DNA of 39,109 nt from JANPLD01 sp031426355 (GTDB lineage Bacteria; Pseudomonadota; Alphaproteobacteria; Rickettsiales; UBA8987), in the NCBI GenBank assembly GCA_031426355.1, contig JANPLD010000055.1, positions 1 to 39,109 of the forward strand. Reading direction: 5' to 3'. Within the stretch, counting starts at the first letter, position 1; each line of letters starts with the position of its first letter. The translations under genes were made by a program, and so were the position numbers. This document shows, one piece after another, positions 1 through 7,902 of this stretch. Under the pieces are notes generated by a model. That model saw nothing but the letters and a program-made list of their open reading frames with translations. It was not told the DNA's origin and ran no database searches.

Positions 1-1
1 C

Positions 2-286
2 GGCGCTTTTTTAAATGATAATTCCCGCCAGTTAATAAAGGAAAGGGCCTTTTCCATATGGCTGAAAGCTGACGCCGAAACTATCCTGAAAAGGGTAAGC
101 GCAAGAAAAAGCAGGCCTTTACTTGATGGTGAAGAGGATAAATTCGATAAGATAAAACGGATTCTCTCAGAAAGGGAAAATATATACTCCCAGGCAGATA
201 TTACTGTTATAACTGACCGCGGAACACAGAAAAAGATAATCGATAAGATCGTAGAAAAAATTATATCCCTTCAAAAGAAAGTTTAA
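2..286 (+). CDS. aroK: Shikimate kinase, C-terminal part (5' end outside window)
   Basis: An open frame enters from the left edge and stops at the TAA at 284-286. The 94 visible residues begin in GAFLND, the end of the shikimate-binding GGGAF motif, followed by an IWLKAD strand and the RKSRPLLDG lid region that supplies ATP-contacting arginines in shikimate kinases. The P-loop half lies before the window. The enzyme phosphorylates shikimate at the 3-hydroxyl using ATP, in the cytosolic route to chorismate. Its stop overlaps the aroB start by one base (TAATG), and aroK-aroB is a common pair, so the two are almost certainly co-transcribed and translationally coupled. The call rests on these motifs and the aroB neighbour. 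Confidence 0.9.
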   Translation, partial: GAFLNDNSRQLIKERAFSIWLKADAETILKRVSARKSRPLLDGEEDKFDKIKRILSERENIYSQADITVITDRGTQKKIIDKIVEKIISLQKKV

Positions 287-1380
287 TGAATATCAACTCA
301 AAAATTAAAGTAGAACTTGGAAAGAACTCCTATGAAATTATTCTGGGAAATAATCTGCTTAGTTCCGCAGGTGAATTACTTAATGAAGTTCTGCCGGAAA
401 AAAGTAAGGTATTTATTGTATCAGATAAGAATACCTCAAGATATTCTGCAAAACTGAAAAAATCACTCAGCAGCGAAGGTTTTCAACACTACGAGATCAT
501 TTTACCTGCGGGTGAGAAAACCAAATCCTTCAAAAATCTTGAAAACATATTTAATTCAGTTTTTCCTCACAGGCCGGAAAGGAATTCTACCTTACTTGCA
601 CTAGGCGGCGGTGTTGTAGGTGATATAACAGGTTTTGCCGCAAGCACATTACTCAGGGGGGTTAACTTTGTCCAGATACCAACTTCATTACTGGCAATGG
701 TTGATAGTTCCGTTGGCGGCAAAACAGGATTAAATGTAAAATTCGGGAAGAATTTAGTTGGTAGTTTCTACCAGCCCAAAATCGTAATTGCCGATATTGG
801 CCTGCTTAAAACCCTGCCGAAAAGGGAACTTCTTTCAGGATATGCGGAGATAGCAAAATATGGCCTTATAAATGATAAGAGATTCTTTGAATTTCTGGAT
901 AAACAAAAAGATTTTTCTGAAATAGCAAAAATGATCCAGGTTTCATGCGACTCAAAAGCCAAGATCGTTTCAGCTGATGAGAAAGAAGCCGGAAGCAGGG
1001 CATTACTAAACCTTGGCCATACTTTTGGCCACGCCCTTGAAACTATAGGCCAGTATGATGGCAGGCTGCTCCATGGTGAAGCTATTGCCATAGGAATGGT
1101 TCAGGCCTTCAGGTTTTCTGAATATCTTGGCATATGTAAAACTGGCTGCGCTGATAGAATTGAAACCCATTTCAAATCAAAGAAGCTGAGAACAAAAGCT
1201 TCGGAAACCGGCTTTAATTTAAATCCTGATAAAATAATAAAACTAATGTATCAGGATAAAAAGGTCTCTTCAGGTAAGCTCACACTTATCCTCGCGGAAG
1301 ACATCGGCAGAACTTTCATTAAAAAAGACGTTAGCGAAACTGCACTTAAGGAATTTTTAAAAATAGACCTATCAAAATAA
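286..1380 (+). CDS. aroB: 3-dehydroquinate synthase
   Basis: This enzyme converts DAHP to 3-dehydroquinate, the second step of the shikimate pathway, using NAD and a divalent metal. The protein has 364 residues, the normal family length. Visible signatures are the NAD-binding GGGVVGD at about 107-113, the IPTSLLAMVDSSVGGKTG block at about 131-148, and the metal ligands E188 (SGYAEIAKYG), H245 (NLGHTFGHALE) and H263 (LLHGEAIAIGM). The ATG at 286 overlaps the aroK stop by one base, which fixes the start. One base separates its stop from the ATG of the lolA-like gene, so aroK-aroB-lolA appear to form one operon. No active-site residue appears lost, and I see nothing degenerate in it. Confidence 0.97.
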   Translation: MNINSKIKVELGKNSYEIILGNNLLSSAGELLNEVLPEKSKVFIVSDKNTSRYSAKLKKSLSSEGFQHYEIILPAGEKTKSFKNLENIFNSVFPHRPERNSTLLALGGGVVGDITGFAASTLLRGVNFVQIPTSLLAMVDSSVGGKTGLNVKFGKNLVGSFYQPKIVIADIGLLKTLPKRELLSGYAEIAKYGLINDKRFFEFLDKQKDFSEIAKMIQVSCDSKAKIVSADEKEAGSRALLNLGHTFGHALETIGQYDGRLLHGEAIAIGMVQAFRFSEYLGICKTGCADRIETHFKSKKLRTKASETGFNLNPDKIIKLMYQDKKVSSGKLTLILAEDIGRTFIKKDVSETALKEFLKIDLSK

Positions 1381-1381
1381 T

Positions 1382-2032
1382 ATGAAAACCCACATGAAAA
1401 TTTACAGGCTATTATTCTTAATATTATTATTACCATCTCTGGCAAATGCAGAAACAAAAAATTTCTCTGCTGATCAGATAGATCTGCTCCATTCCGCGCA
1501 GATATATATGGATAATCTACAGGACGTTACCGCAAGGTTCATCCAGTTCAACCCTGAAAATTCTGCAATAATAAATGGGGAATTATATATTCTAAGGCCG
1601 GGCAAATTAATGATGAGATACCTTGCCCCATACAGGATAGATTATTTCATAATTGATGATAACTTTGTCCAGTATGATTATGACTTGGATCAGCTGACAA
1701 GGGCAGATGCTAATAAAAGCCCGCTCAATCTGCTTCTCTACAAAGGAATAAATTTAGCTGATAATGACTTACTCGACCTAACAAACATTGTAGATAAAGG
1801 CAGTTATTTCGAGGTTTACTTCACCAATAAAACTGAAGACCTCGCAGAAGAGATTTCAGGCCTAACACTTAAATTCAGCAAACTGCCTACGGAACTCACC
1901 GGTATAACAAGGGTTGATTCGCAGGGCAATTCAACTGACCTTACCTTCTCTAAAGTAAGAAGCAATGTTGGGCTGGAAAGCAATATATTCGAGTTTGAAA
2001 GGCCAAAACCGAAATATCCTGACGCCAGATAA
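1382..2032 (+). CDS. lolA: LolA-family outer-membrane lipoprotein carrier protein
   Basis: LolA is the periplasmic chaperone that moves lipoproteins from the LolCDE transporter to the outer membrane. The 216-residue product starts with a signal peptide (KIYRLLFLILLLPSLANA, likely cleaved after residue 23). Next come the LolA features typical of Alphaproteobacteria: DVTARFIQF, GELYILRPGKLMMRYLAP, and the IDYFIIDDNFVQYDYDLDQ strand pair. A second in-frame ATG lies 15 bases inside (MKIYRLL), so the exact start is uncertain; the first ATG is one base after the aroB stop. The family assignment comes from motif order and length. It ends 13 bases before the convergent yggT stop, with no obvious terminator in the gap. 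Confidence 0.85.
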   Translation: MKTHMKIYRLLFLILLLPSLANAETKNFSADQIDLLHSAQIYMDNLQDVTARFIQFNPENSAIINGELYILRPGKLMMRYLAPYRIDYFIIDDNFVQYDYDLDQLTRADANKSPLNLLLYKGINLADNDLLDLTNIVDKGSYFEVYFTNKTEDLAEEISGLTLKFSKLPTELTGITRVDSQGNSTDLTFSKVRSNVGLESNIFEFERPKPKYPDAR

Positions 2033-2045
2033 TAATGCTAAGTGT

Positions 2046-2330
2046 TTATCCTGCGAAATAATAAACGATACAATATTGTACAAAACGTATTGTAAGAAGC
2101 AATACCAGTGGAGCAATATCTATTCCATTAATAGGTTTTAAGTATCTTCTGATCTTATTAAGTACAGGCTCAATTATCTGGGCGAGAAAACTCATAACCC
2201 TTGCCACTAGCGGCTGGTGTTTATTTATGATCTCAAAATGTATAAGCAGCGCAATAACTATATAAACAAATATTGCGAATGAATAAATATCAAGGATCAG
2301 ATGGATAATTGCTAGAACTGGATTTAACAT
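2046..2330 (-). CDS. YggT family membrane protein
   Basis: The product is a 94-residue integral membrane protein with two long hydrophobic segments, at about 5-30 (IHLILDIYSFAIFVYIVIAL) and 68-92. Between them lies the YggT-type loop carrying PVLNKIRRYLKPINGIDIAPLV, where the family has P-x-RR-x-x-P-x-x-G-G-x-D-x-S/A-P-L. YggT proteins are small inner-membrane proteins linked in some bacteria to osmotic shock or division-site membrane organisation; no biochemical activity is established. The start is supported by a good ribosome-binding site (AAGGGAAAATT before ATG). It is the last gene of the minus-strand array, 37 bases after the REC-ATPase regulator, so it may be read from the same transcript. 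Confidence 0.88.
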   Translation of the reverse strand: MLNPVLAIIHLILDIYSFAIFVYIVIALLIHFEIINKHQPLVARVMSFLAQIIEPVLNKIRRYLKPINGIDIAPLVLLLTIRFVQYCIVYYFAG

Positions 2331-2367
2331 AATTTTCCCTTAAGTTATGGTTTAGTTTAATTGTTTA

Positions 2368-3345
2368 TTATAAGTTTAAAATAGATTGGTCATCATTGAT
2401 CTTAATAGGCATTTTGAATACTACAACATTTCCCCTGCCCCAATATTCTATTGCATCAGGATTCATGATCTTTGCCATGGCAATACCTCTACCATTAGGG
2501 TCAGTCATGCGGGTCGGTTCAAAATTCATATAATCTTCCCAGTTAAAGCCTTTACCTTCATCTTTGATAACTATTGTATAGATACCCTCTTTATCTTTTT
2601 TATAGAGCTCAACAGTAACTTTTTTCTGGTTATGAACAGGATTCTGCAATCTTTTTTCTATCTCTTCATCATATTTATTTTCCAGCAATAATTTTGCCTT
2701 TGTTTCAAATCCGATCTCAAGATTACCATGCTCTATCGCATTTATCATTAGGGATGTCAGGCTTATTACGAATTTACCCGGATCATCCGTGAACCTTGCA
2801 AGATAATTTGCAAGCTTACGAGCTTCAACAAAAGTCCTGATCTCAAAAGTACATGATTTTATCGTATCAATTATCGTATGAAGGTTAACAACTTCGCCCC
2901 TGAAGCCTTCAAGCTCCGATCTTTCCTTAATGGCAGATTTTACTATCGAAGTAAGAACCGAATGTGAATATGGTTTTGTAATATAATAATAAGCGCCGCT
3001 TTCTATGCCTTCTACATTCTTCTTTTCCTGCGTAACGGCTGTCTGCATTATAACGGGAATAGCTTTTGTCTCAGGGTTGGCTTTTAAGACCTTCAGAACC
3101 TGTATACCGTCAAACCCCGGCATCATTATATCAAGCAATATAACATCAACATCGTCAGCGTTCTGGCTGATAAAATTTACGGCACTTTCGCCATCCATGA
3201 AACTTTTACAGTCAAAACCACCAAGCTTAAGATGTTTTTCTAATATTTCCAGATTGAACTCTTCATCATCAACGCAAACCGCCAGTGGTATCTTACTGGA
3301 AAGATTGCCTTCTTTAGCCGCGAGTTTTATTTGGTTTTCCATCAT
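2368..3345 (-). CDS. Response regulator with C-terminal RsbW-like ATPase domain
   Basis: The 325-residue product has two domains. The N-terminal receiver (about 20-140) has the acidic pair D26/D27, phosphoacceptor D72 (ILLDIMMPGFDG), T102 and K124 (YITKPY), so it looks fully functional. The C-terminal part (about 160-320) is a GHKL-type ATPase of the anti-sigma-factor kinase kind, with SLMINAIEHGN as N-box, IKDEGKGFNW as G1 box and NGRGIAM as G2 box. It has no HisKA dimerisation domain and no DNA-binding domain. Its ATG overlaps the sensor kinase stop (ATGA), indicating a cognate pair. I infer that phosphorylation of the receiver controls a serine-kinase or partner-switching output; the target is not visible here. 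Confidence 0.85.
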   Translation of the reverse strand: MMENQIKLAAKEGNLSSKIPLAVCVDDEEFNLEILEKHLKLGGFDCKSFMDGESAVNFISQNADDVDVILLDIMMPGFDGIQVLKVLKANPETKAIPVIMQTAVTQEKKNVEGIESGAYYYITKPYSHSVLTSIVKSAIKERSELEGFRGEVVNLHTIIDTIKSCTFEIRTFVEARKLANYLARFTDDPGKFVISLTSLMINAIEHGNLEIGFETKAKLLLENKYDEEIEKRLQNPVHNQKKVTVELYKKDKEGIYTIVIKDEGKGFNWEDYMNFEPTRMTDPNGRGIAMAKIMNPDAIEYWGRGNVVVFKMPIKINDDQSILNL

Positions 3346-4880
3346 ACAACTATGTTCTCATTATTTTGTTGTTCATTCTGCTTTATCGGCCTTACTGGCA
3401 GTGTGAATGAAAATATCGCGCCGCCATATTCCGAATTCTTACACCAGATATCTCCCCCGTGACCCAATATTATCTCTTTCACAATAGAAAGGCCAAGACC
3501 TGTACCGCCTGCACCTGATTTAGTTTTACTACTTTGTACGAATTTATCAAATATAGTTTCAACTTCATCATCCGGAATACCCACGCCCTGATCTGACACT
3601 GACGTAAGAAGAAAATTCCCGCCTTGTGTATATTTGAAATCTATTTTTATAAATCCACCTTGCGGTGAGAATTTAATTGCATTGGATATAAGGTTATAAA
3701 ATATCTGTACCGTTTTATGGTTATCGAAATAACCTGTCATTTTAGGTTCCTGCTTATTAACAGAAACACGTAGTTTTTTATTATCCAATAACTTCTGAAG
3801 TTCGCCCAGCACTGAATTTAAAGGTGTTTCAATATTGTTGGATTTGAAATTAAAATTCATTTTGCCTGATTCCAGCTTGGAAATATCAAGGAGGTTATTT
3901 AAAAGCTGTAGTAGCCTGTTACCACTTGTTTCAATTTTACCGAAATACTTTTTAAGCTCTTCGCGCTCAACGGTTTCAACCTCACTCCTGCCGAATTCAG
4001 CAAAACTGAGGATGGCATGCATAGGGGTTCTAAGTTCATGGCTCATATTAGCGAGGAATTCTGATTTAGCTTCATTTGCCCTTTCCGCCTGAACCTTTGA
4101 TTTCTCCAGCTCCTTTGTCCTGTCATAAATTTTCTGCTCCAGGCCAGAATTTGCGTCCCTTACAGCCGTATCCCTTATTTTTATCTGCAATAACATCTCA
4201 TTGAACGCATCAACAAGTACACCTATCTCATCATGCGTTTTCTTCTTAACTGTAATATTATAATTACCCTGCTCGGTAACTTCCCTCGCTGCCATGAAAA
4301 GGCGATTGATCGGCCTGTCGATCATTTTTGAGAATTCATTGGAAAGCAGAAACGATAAGAATATCCCGACCGCAGTTGCCACCAAACTATAAATAAAATA
4401 TATCTGGTAACTTTTCCGTATATCCGAAAGATCAGAAGAAATAGATACATAACCTATCTCATCACCCTTAATAGTTATCTTATAAAAAACCTGTAATTCG
4501 CCATTTACGAATTCATGGCCAAGATCTCTCGCAGGTGGACAACCACGCAGCTTTTCCTTCCTGAAATATTCCGCAAAAAGTTCTTTTTCCGTATCGTAAA
4601 GGCAGGCGTTTTTAACTGATGACCTTGCCGTCAGGGCGTTAAGGTTCTCCGTTGCGGTTTTTATATCGCCAAATTCTATGGCGGCCGTACTTCTGTTACC
4701 TATAACTTCTGCAAGGACAGACATCTCTTCAACAAGGTTTTCCTTCACACGGGCGGTCGAGAAATAAATGAACAATATAAGCACGAAAATTACAGACAAT
4801 ATGCTTGTAAAAAGGATGATGAAGAGGAGTTTTTTCCTCAAAGCCAGTCTTAAAAAATATCTTTTGATGCTATTCCTCAT
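3342..4880 (-). CDS. Membrane sensor histidine kinase (CHASE8-like sensor, HAMP, HisKA, HATPase)
   Basis: The 512-residue product has a first transmembrane helix at about 18-40 and an extracytoplasmic region at about 41-160 resembling a CHASE8 sensor (AAIEFGDIKTATENLNAL). A second helix follows at about 161-183, then HAMP to about 236 and a coiled-coil linker. The HisKA box carries the phospho-acceptor H281 (MSHELRTPMHAIL). The ATPase domain shows an N-box (NLISNAIKFSPQGG), G1 (DQGVGIP) and G2 (GGTGLGLSIVKEI). All catalytic motifs are intact. The start codon overlaps the queA stop (ATGA), and its own stop overlaps the regulator start. The stimulus is unknown. The overlap with queA suggests constitutive co-expression with housekeeping genes. 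Confidence 0.93.
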   Translation of the reverse strand: MRNSIKRYFLRLALRKKLLFIILFTSILSVIFVLILFIYFSTARVKENLVEEMSVLAEVIGNRSTAAIEFGDIKTATENLNALTARSSVKNACLYDTEKELFAEYFRKEKLRGCPPARDLGHEFVNGELQVFYKITIKGDEIGYVSISSDLSDIRKSYQIYFIYSLVATAVGIFLSFLLSNEFSKMIDRPINRLFMAAREVTEQGNYNITVKKKTHDEIGVLVDAFNEMLLQIKIRDTAVRDANSGLEQKIYDRTKELEKSKVQAERANEAKSEFLANMSHELRTPMHAILSFAEFGRSEVETVEREELKKYFGKIETSGNRLLQLLNNLLDISKLESGKMNFNFKSNNIETPLNSVLGELQKLLDNKKLRVSVNKQEPKMTGYFDNHKTVQIFYNLISNAIKFSPQGGFIKIDFKYTQGGNFLLTSVSDQGVGIPDDEVETIFDKFVQSSKTKSGAGGTGLGLSIVKEIILGHGGDIWCKNSEYGGAIFSFTLPVRPIKQNEQQNNENIVV

Positions 4881-5959
4881 TGAGGGAAATTATCAGCCTT
4901 ATCTGCTTTTTCAAGAAAACAGGCATCCCCATAGGAGAAAAACCTGTAATTATTTTCAACTGCATGCCTGTATGCAAGCTTTATGCTTTCCGTAGTGGCA
5001 AAGGCACTTACCAGCATAAGCAATGTTGATTTAGGCAAGTGGAAATTAGTTATCAGGCAATCCGGTATTTTAAACTCATAAGAAGGATAAATAAAAATAC
5101 TGGTCTCACCAAAATATTCTTTTATTTTCCCGCTTTCAAATGGCGCTGATTCAAGTGACCTTAACGATGTTGTGCCAACCGGTATTATCCTTCTGTTCTC
5201 TGACTTAGCCTTATTTATTTTTTCGGCAGTTTCCTTAGATATCTCAAAATACTCACTATGCATTTTGTGATTTTTTATATTATCTGTTTTAACGGGTAAG
5301 AAAGTCCCTGCACCAACATGTAAAGTGACATATGCAAATTCAACACCCTTTGCTTTTAACGCCGTAAGTAACTCTTCAGTAAAATGTAGCCCTGCTGTTG
5401 GCGCGGCAACAGAACCTTCTTTTTCTGCGTAAACCGTCTGGTAGGAATTCTCATCAGACCTGTCAGGTTTCCTTTTTTTAGCTATGTAAGGTGGAAGTGG
5501 CATAAAACCATATTTTTCCAGCTTGTTAAAAAAGTTTTTGAGGTCGTATGGAAATTTTAAAGTAACTTCACCCGTTTCACTTCCCAATAATTTTTCCTCT
5601 AGGATTTCCGCGCAGAAATCTTCACTGATATTAAATATACTACCTTTTTTAAATCTTTTAGAAGGCTTGGTAAGCGCCCTCCATACTTGTGAAGTATCTT
5701 CCGAGGATATAGATTTTAAAAGCGTTGCTTCTGCTTTCTTACCCTCAATCTCTCCTTCTAACCTTGCAGGGATAACTTTGCTGTTATTAAAAACCAGTAC
5801 ATCTCCTGCCTTAAGAAAACTTACCAGATCCTTAAATACCGCATCTTTTATTTTCCCATCTTTTGAAAGGTACAGAAGCTTGCTCTCATCCCTTTTTGAA
5901 AGAGGCTTATCAGCGATTAATTCCGGCGGCAGATCATAATTGAATTCTTCTAACTGCAT
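4877..5959 (-). CDS. queA: S-adenosylmethionine:tRNA ribosyltransferase-isomerase
   Basis: QueA transfers and isomerises the ribose of S-adenosylmethionine onto preQ1 in the wobble base of tRNAs with GUN anticodons, giving epoxyqueuosine. The 360-residue product has the family blocks DLPPELIADKPLSKRDESKL at the N-terminus, VFNNSKVIPARLEGE, SVAAPTAGLHFTEELL, LHVGAGTFLPVK and PVGTTSLRSLES, and LITNFHLPKSTLLMLVSAFA near the C-terminus. Length and motifs are normal. It lies 11 bases after the 106-residue ORF, and its stop overlaps the kinase start by four bases. No other queuosine gene is in the window, so tgt and the preQ1 source must lie elsewhere. Confidence 0.97.
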   Translation of the reverse strand: MQLEEFNYDLPPELIADKPLSKRDESKLLYLSKDGKIKDAVFKDLVSFLKAGDVLVFNNSKVIPARLEGEIEGKKAEATLLKSISSEDTSQVWRALTKPSKRFKKGSIFNISEDFCAEILEEKLLGSETGEVTLKFPYDLKNFFNKLEKYGFMPLPPYIAKKRKPDRSDENSYQTVYAEKEGSVAAPTAGLHFTEELLTALKAKGVEFAYVTLHVGAGTFLPVKTDNIKNHKMHSEYFEISKETAEKINKAKSENRRIIPVGTTSLRSLESAPFESGKIKEYFGETSIFIYPSYEFKIPDCLITNFHLPKSTLLMLVSAFATTESIKLAYRHAVENNYRFFSYGDACFLEKADKADNFPQ

Positions 5960-5970
5960 AGTTAAACTAC

Positions 5971-6291
5971 TTAAAATCCCAGAGATTTACTACGCGCTTT
6001 GGCTTTCTTACGCGCGGCGCGAACACGGCCCCTCATAACTCCTAAACGCTGCGCTTTTTCATGATGTGAATTGACTATTTCCTGCTGCATGCCGCCAAGC
6101 TTACCCTTAATATCCTGATCAATCCCCTCACCTGCGGCTACTTCCGTATGGGCAGTTGAACCATAACCTTCATCCCTTGCCTGCTCTGCGGCATCCATAT
6201 GCTGGCGATGGATAAGTGATTTCAGATCCCTCTTCTGGCGGGATTTTACTTTCTCTTCCTTAGTCTCAGGATTTTTAGACCAAAATATCAA
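5971..6291 (-). CDS. Uncharacterised basic 106-residue protein (TTG start)
   Basis: I do not recognise this protein. It is very hydrophilic and highly charged, with no signal peptide or membrane segment. The N-terminal half is rich in Lys/Glu/Arg, a Gly/Glu-containing middle follows (VAAGEGIDQDIKGKLGGMQQ), and the C-terminal tail is strongly basic (RGRVRAARKKAKARSKS), which could bind RNA or DNA. No ATG is available before residue 32. The TTG at 6289-6291 is chosen because AAGG lies six bases upstream (6298-6301) and the start is one base after the stop of the 38-residue ORF, implying translational coupling. It sits between that ORF and queA in the same array. Being real is likely; its function is unknown. 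Confidence 0.65.
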   Translation of the reverse strand: MIFWSKNPETKEEKVKSRQKRDLKSLIHRQHMDAAEQARDEGYGSTAHTEVAAGEGIDQDIKGKLGGMQQEIVNSHHEKAQRLGVMRGRVRAARKKAKARSKSLGF

Positions 6292-6292
6292 A

Positions 6293-6409
6293 TTAAACCT
6301 TCGGTTTTTCTTTTTTAGAGTTTTGTTTTCTTCTCAAAAGATTTTCACGCAGCGCTTTATCCAGCCTATCTTTTTTCGAATCGTTATTTTTAGGAACTTC
6401 ACCTTTCAT
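6293..6409 (-). CDS. Small basic 38-residue protein
   Basis: A short ORF reads MKGEVPKNND, then SKKDRLDKALRENLLRRKQN, then SKKEKPKV. The central RLDKALRENLLRRKQ resembles a small helical protein found in many Alphaproteobacteria (pattern R-L-A-x-A-L-R-x-N-L-x-R-R-K), from memory often beside cell-wall genes such as murA. Here it follows murC by 50 bases. It is followed one base after its stop by the 106-residue ORF, whose ribosome-binding site lies inside its last codons. An upstream in-frame ATG at 6422-6424 would add five residues. No strong ribosome-binding site is seen for either start. The function is unknown. Confidence 0.5.
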   Translation of the reverse strand: MKGEVPKNNDSKKDRLDKALRENLLRRKQNSKKEKPKV

Positions 6410-6459
6410 AATATAACAGAACATTCAATTCGTAAAATTGCAACATGTTTCAAAATGGC

Positions 6460-7902
6460 TTAATCTTCCAATGCCTGAGGAAGTTTTGCCGCCATATATG
6501 TAATCGTACCAGCGCCCATACATATTATAAGGTCACCGGGTTGTGCTATTTTCTTTAGCGTATTTGCCAGCTCCGAATCAGTTTCAAGGGATATAACTTC
6601 CTTCCCTTTCTTTTTTACGGCTTTGGCGAGCGCATGCTGGTCAATGCCATCTATGGGCTTTTCGCCAGCTGAATACATTTCAGTGATAACAGAATAATCT
6701 GCATCTTCAAACGAGCTTGCAAAATCATCAAACAGATCATGAAGCCTTGTATATCTGTGGGGTTGCATAACCGCTATAACCTTACCTTTTTTATTACCAA
6801 GGAAATGCTTTCCCGCTGAAAGCGTAGCTTTTATCTCTGCCGGGTGGTGCGCGTAATCATCAACCACGGTAACACCATTTGTAACGCCGGTAATAGTGAA
6901 CCTTCTCTTAACCCCGCCAAAATTTGCGAATGCTTTGATAAGGGTTTTTATTGGTATATTTATGCTAAGGCCAACAGCGATTGCAGCCAGTGAATTCGAA
7001 ATATTATGCTTCCCGAAACACGGTATAGTTACTTCATGTTTTTCGCTTCCTCCCGTTTCTGACAGACCATCAGAAATTATCACTTCAAAAACAGAACATC
7101 CTTCTTCAAACCTTATTTTATGGGCATAAATATCAGCCTTCTCATTCTCAAGTGAATAATAATATATTCTGCGATTCTCAGTTTCTTCGGCTATCCTTCT
7201 GGTAAGGTCATGGTCTTTGTTAACAACTGCAAAACCATAGAACGGCAGGCGGGAAAGGAATGATTTAAAACCTTCCTCCATCTTGTCCATTGTTCCCCAG
7301 TAATCCATATGCTCAGGATCAATATTAGTGATAACACCAACTGTTGCTGGTATTTTTATAAATGTGCCATCGCTCTCATCCGCTTCAGCCACCAGCCAGT
7401 CACCACTGCCAAGGCGCGCGTTAGAACCTATGCTGTTTATCACGCCGCCATTTATAACGGTCGGCTCTAAACCGGATTCCTGAAGCAAATGTGCAATCAT
7501 TGAAGTTGTAGTTGTCTTCCCGTGGGAACCCGCAATTGCAATTGTCGCCTTAAGCCTTGTCAGCTCAGCAAGCATTTCAGACCTGCGAACCACCGGAAGT
7601 TTCTGGTTCAATGCCCCGACTATCTCAGGGTTATCATCCTGCACCGCTGTTGACTTAACTATTACTGAGGCATTATCAACATTCTCAGCCTTATGCCCGA
7701 TAAAAACCTTTATCCCAAGCGCCTGTAACCTTTTAACATTATAATTTTCCGAAATATCAGAACCTTGAACTTTATAACCCATATTATGCAATATTTCTGC
7801 AATGCCGCTCATCCCTATGCCGCCGATACCAACCATATGTATGGTGCCGATATCAAATGGTATGAACCTTAATGAAGAAAATTTCTTTTTAACTACTGAC
7901 AT
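6460..7902 (-). CDS. murC: UDP-N-acetylmuramate--L-alanine ligase
   Basis: MurC adds L-alanine to UDP-N-acetylmuramate with ATP, the first peptide step in cytoplasmic peptidoglycan precursor synthesis. The 480-residue product has an N-terminal Rossmann motif (HMVGIGGIGMSGIAEI, about 22-37) and the Mur-ligase P-loop (AGSHGKTTTTSM, about 124-135). It also has the EADESDGTF and TNIDPEHMDYW blocks, and the VVDDYAHHPAEIKATL C-terminal motif. Length is normal for MurC. The ATG overlaps the hisZ stop by one base (TAATG). In many bacteria murC lies in the dcw cluster; here it is away from ftsZ or murB and paired with hisZ. The organism is therefore expected to make at least some peptidoglycan. Confidence 0.97.
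   Translation of the reverse strand: MSVVKKKFSSLRFIPFDIGTIHMVGIGGIGMSGIAEILHNMGYKVQGSDISENYNVKRLQALGIKVFIGHKAENVDNASVIVKSTAVQDDNPEIVGALNQKLPVVRRSEMLAELTRLKATIAIAGSHGKTTTTSMIAHLLQESGLEPTVINGGVINSIGSNARLGSGDWLVAEADESDGTFIKIPATVGVITNIDPEHMDYWGTMDKMEEGFKSFLSRLPFYGFAVVNKDHDLTRRIAEETENRRIYYYSLENEKADIYAHKIRFEEGCSVFEVIISDGLSETGGSEKHEVTIPCFGKHNISNSLAAIAVGLSINIPIKTLIKAFANFGGVKRRFTITGVTNGVTVVDDYAHHPAEIKATLSAGKHFLGNKKGKVIAVMQPHRYTRLHDLFDDFASSFEDADYSVITEMYSAGEKPIDGIDQHALAKAVKKKGKEVISLETDSELANTLKKIAQPGDLIICMGAGTITYMAAKLPQALED

Noticed and set aside
5523..5939. 138-codon open frame antisense to queA
   Set aside because: queA has full family motifs on the other strand; the antisense product is a Leu/Ser-rich mirror with no recognisable features.
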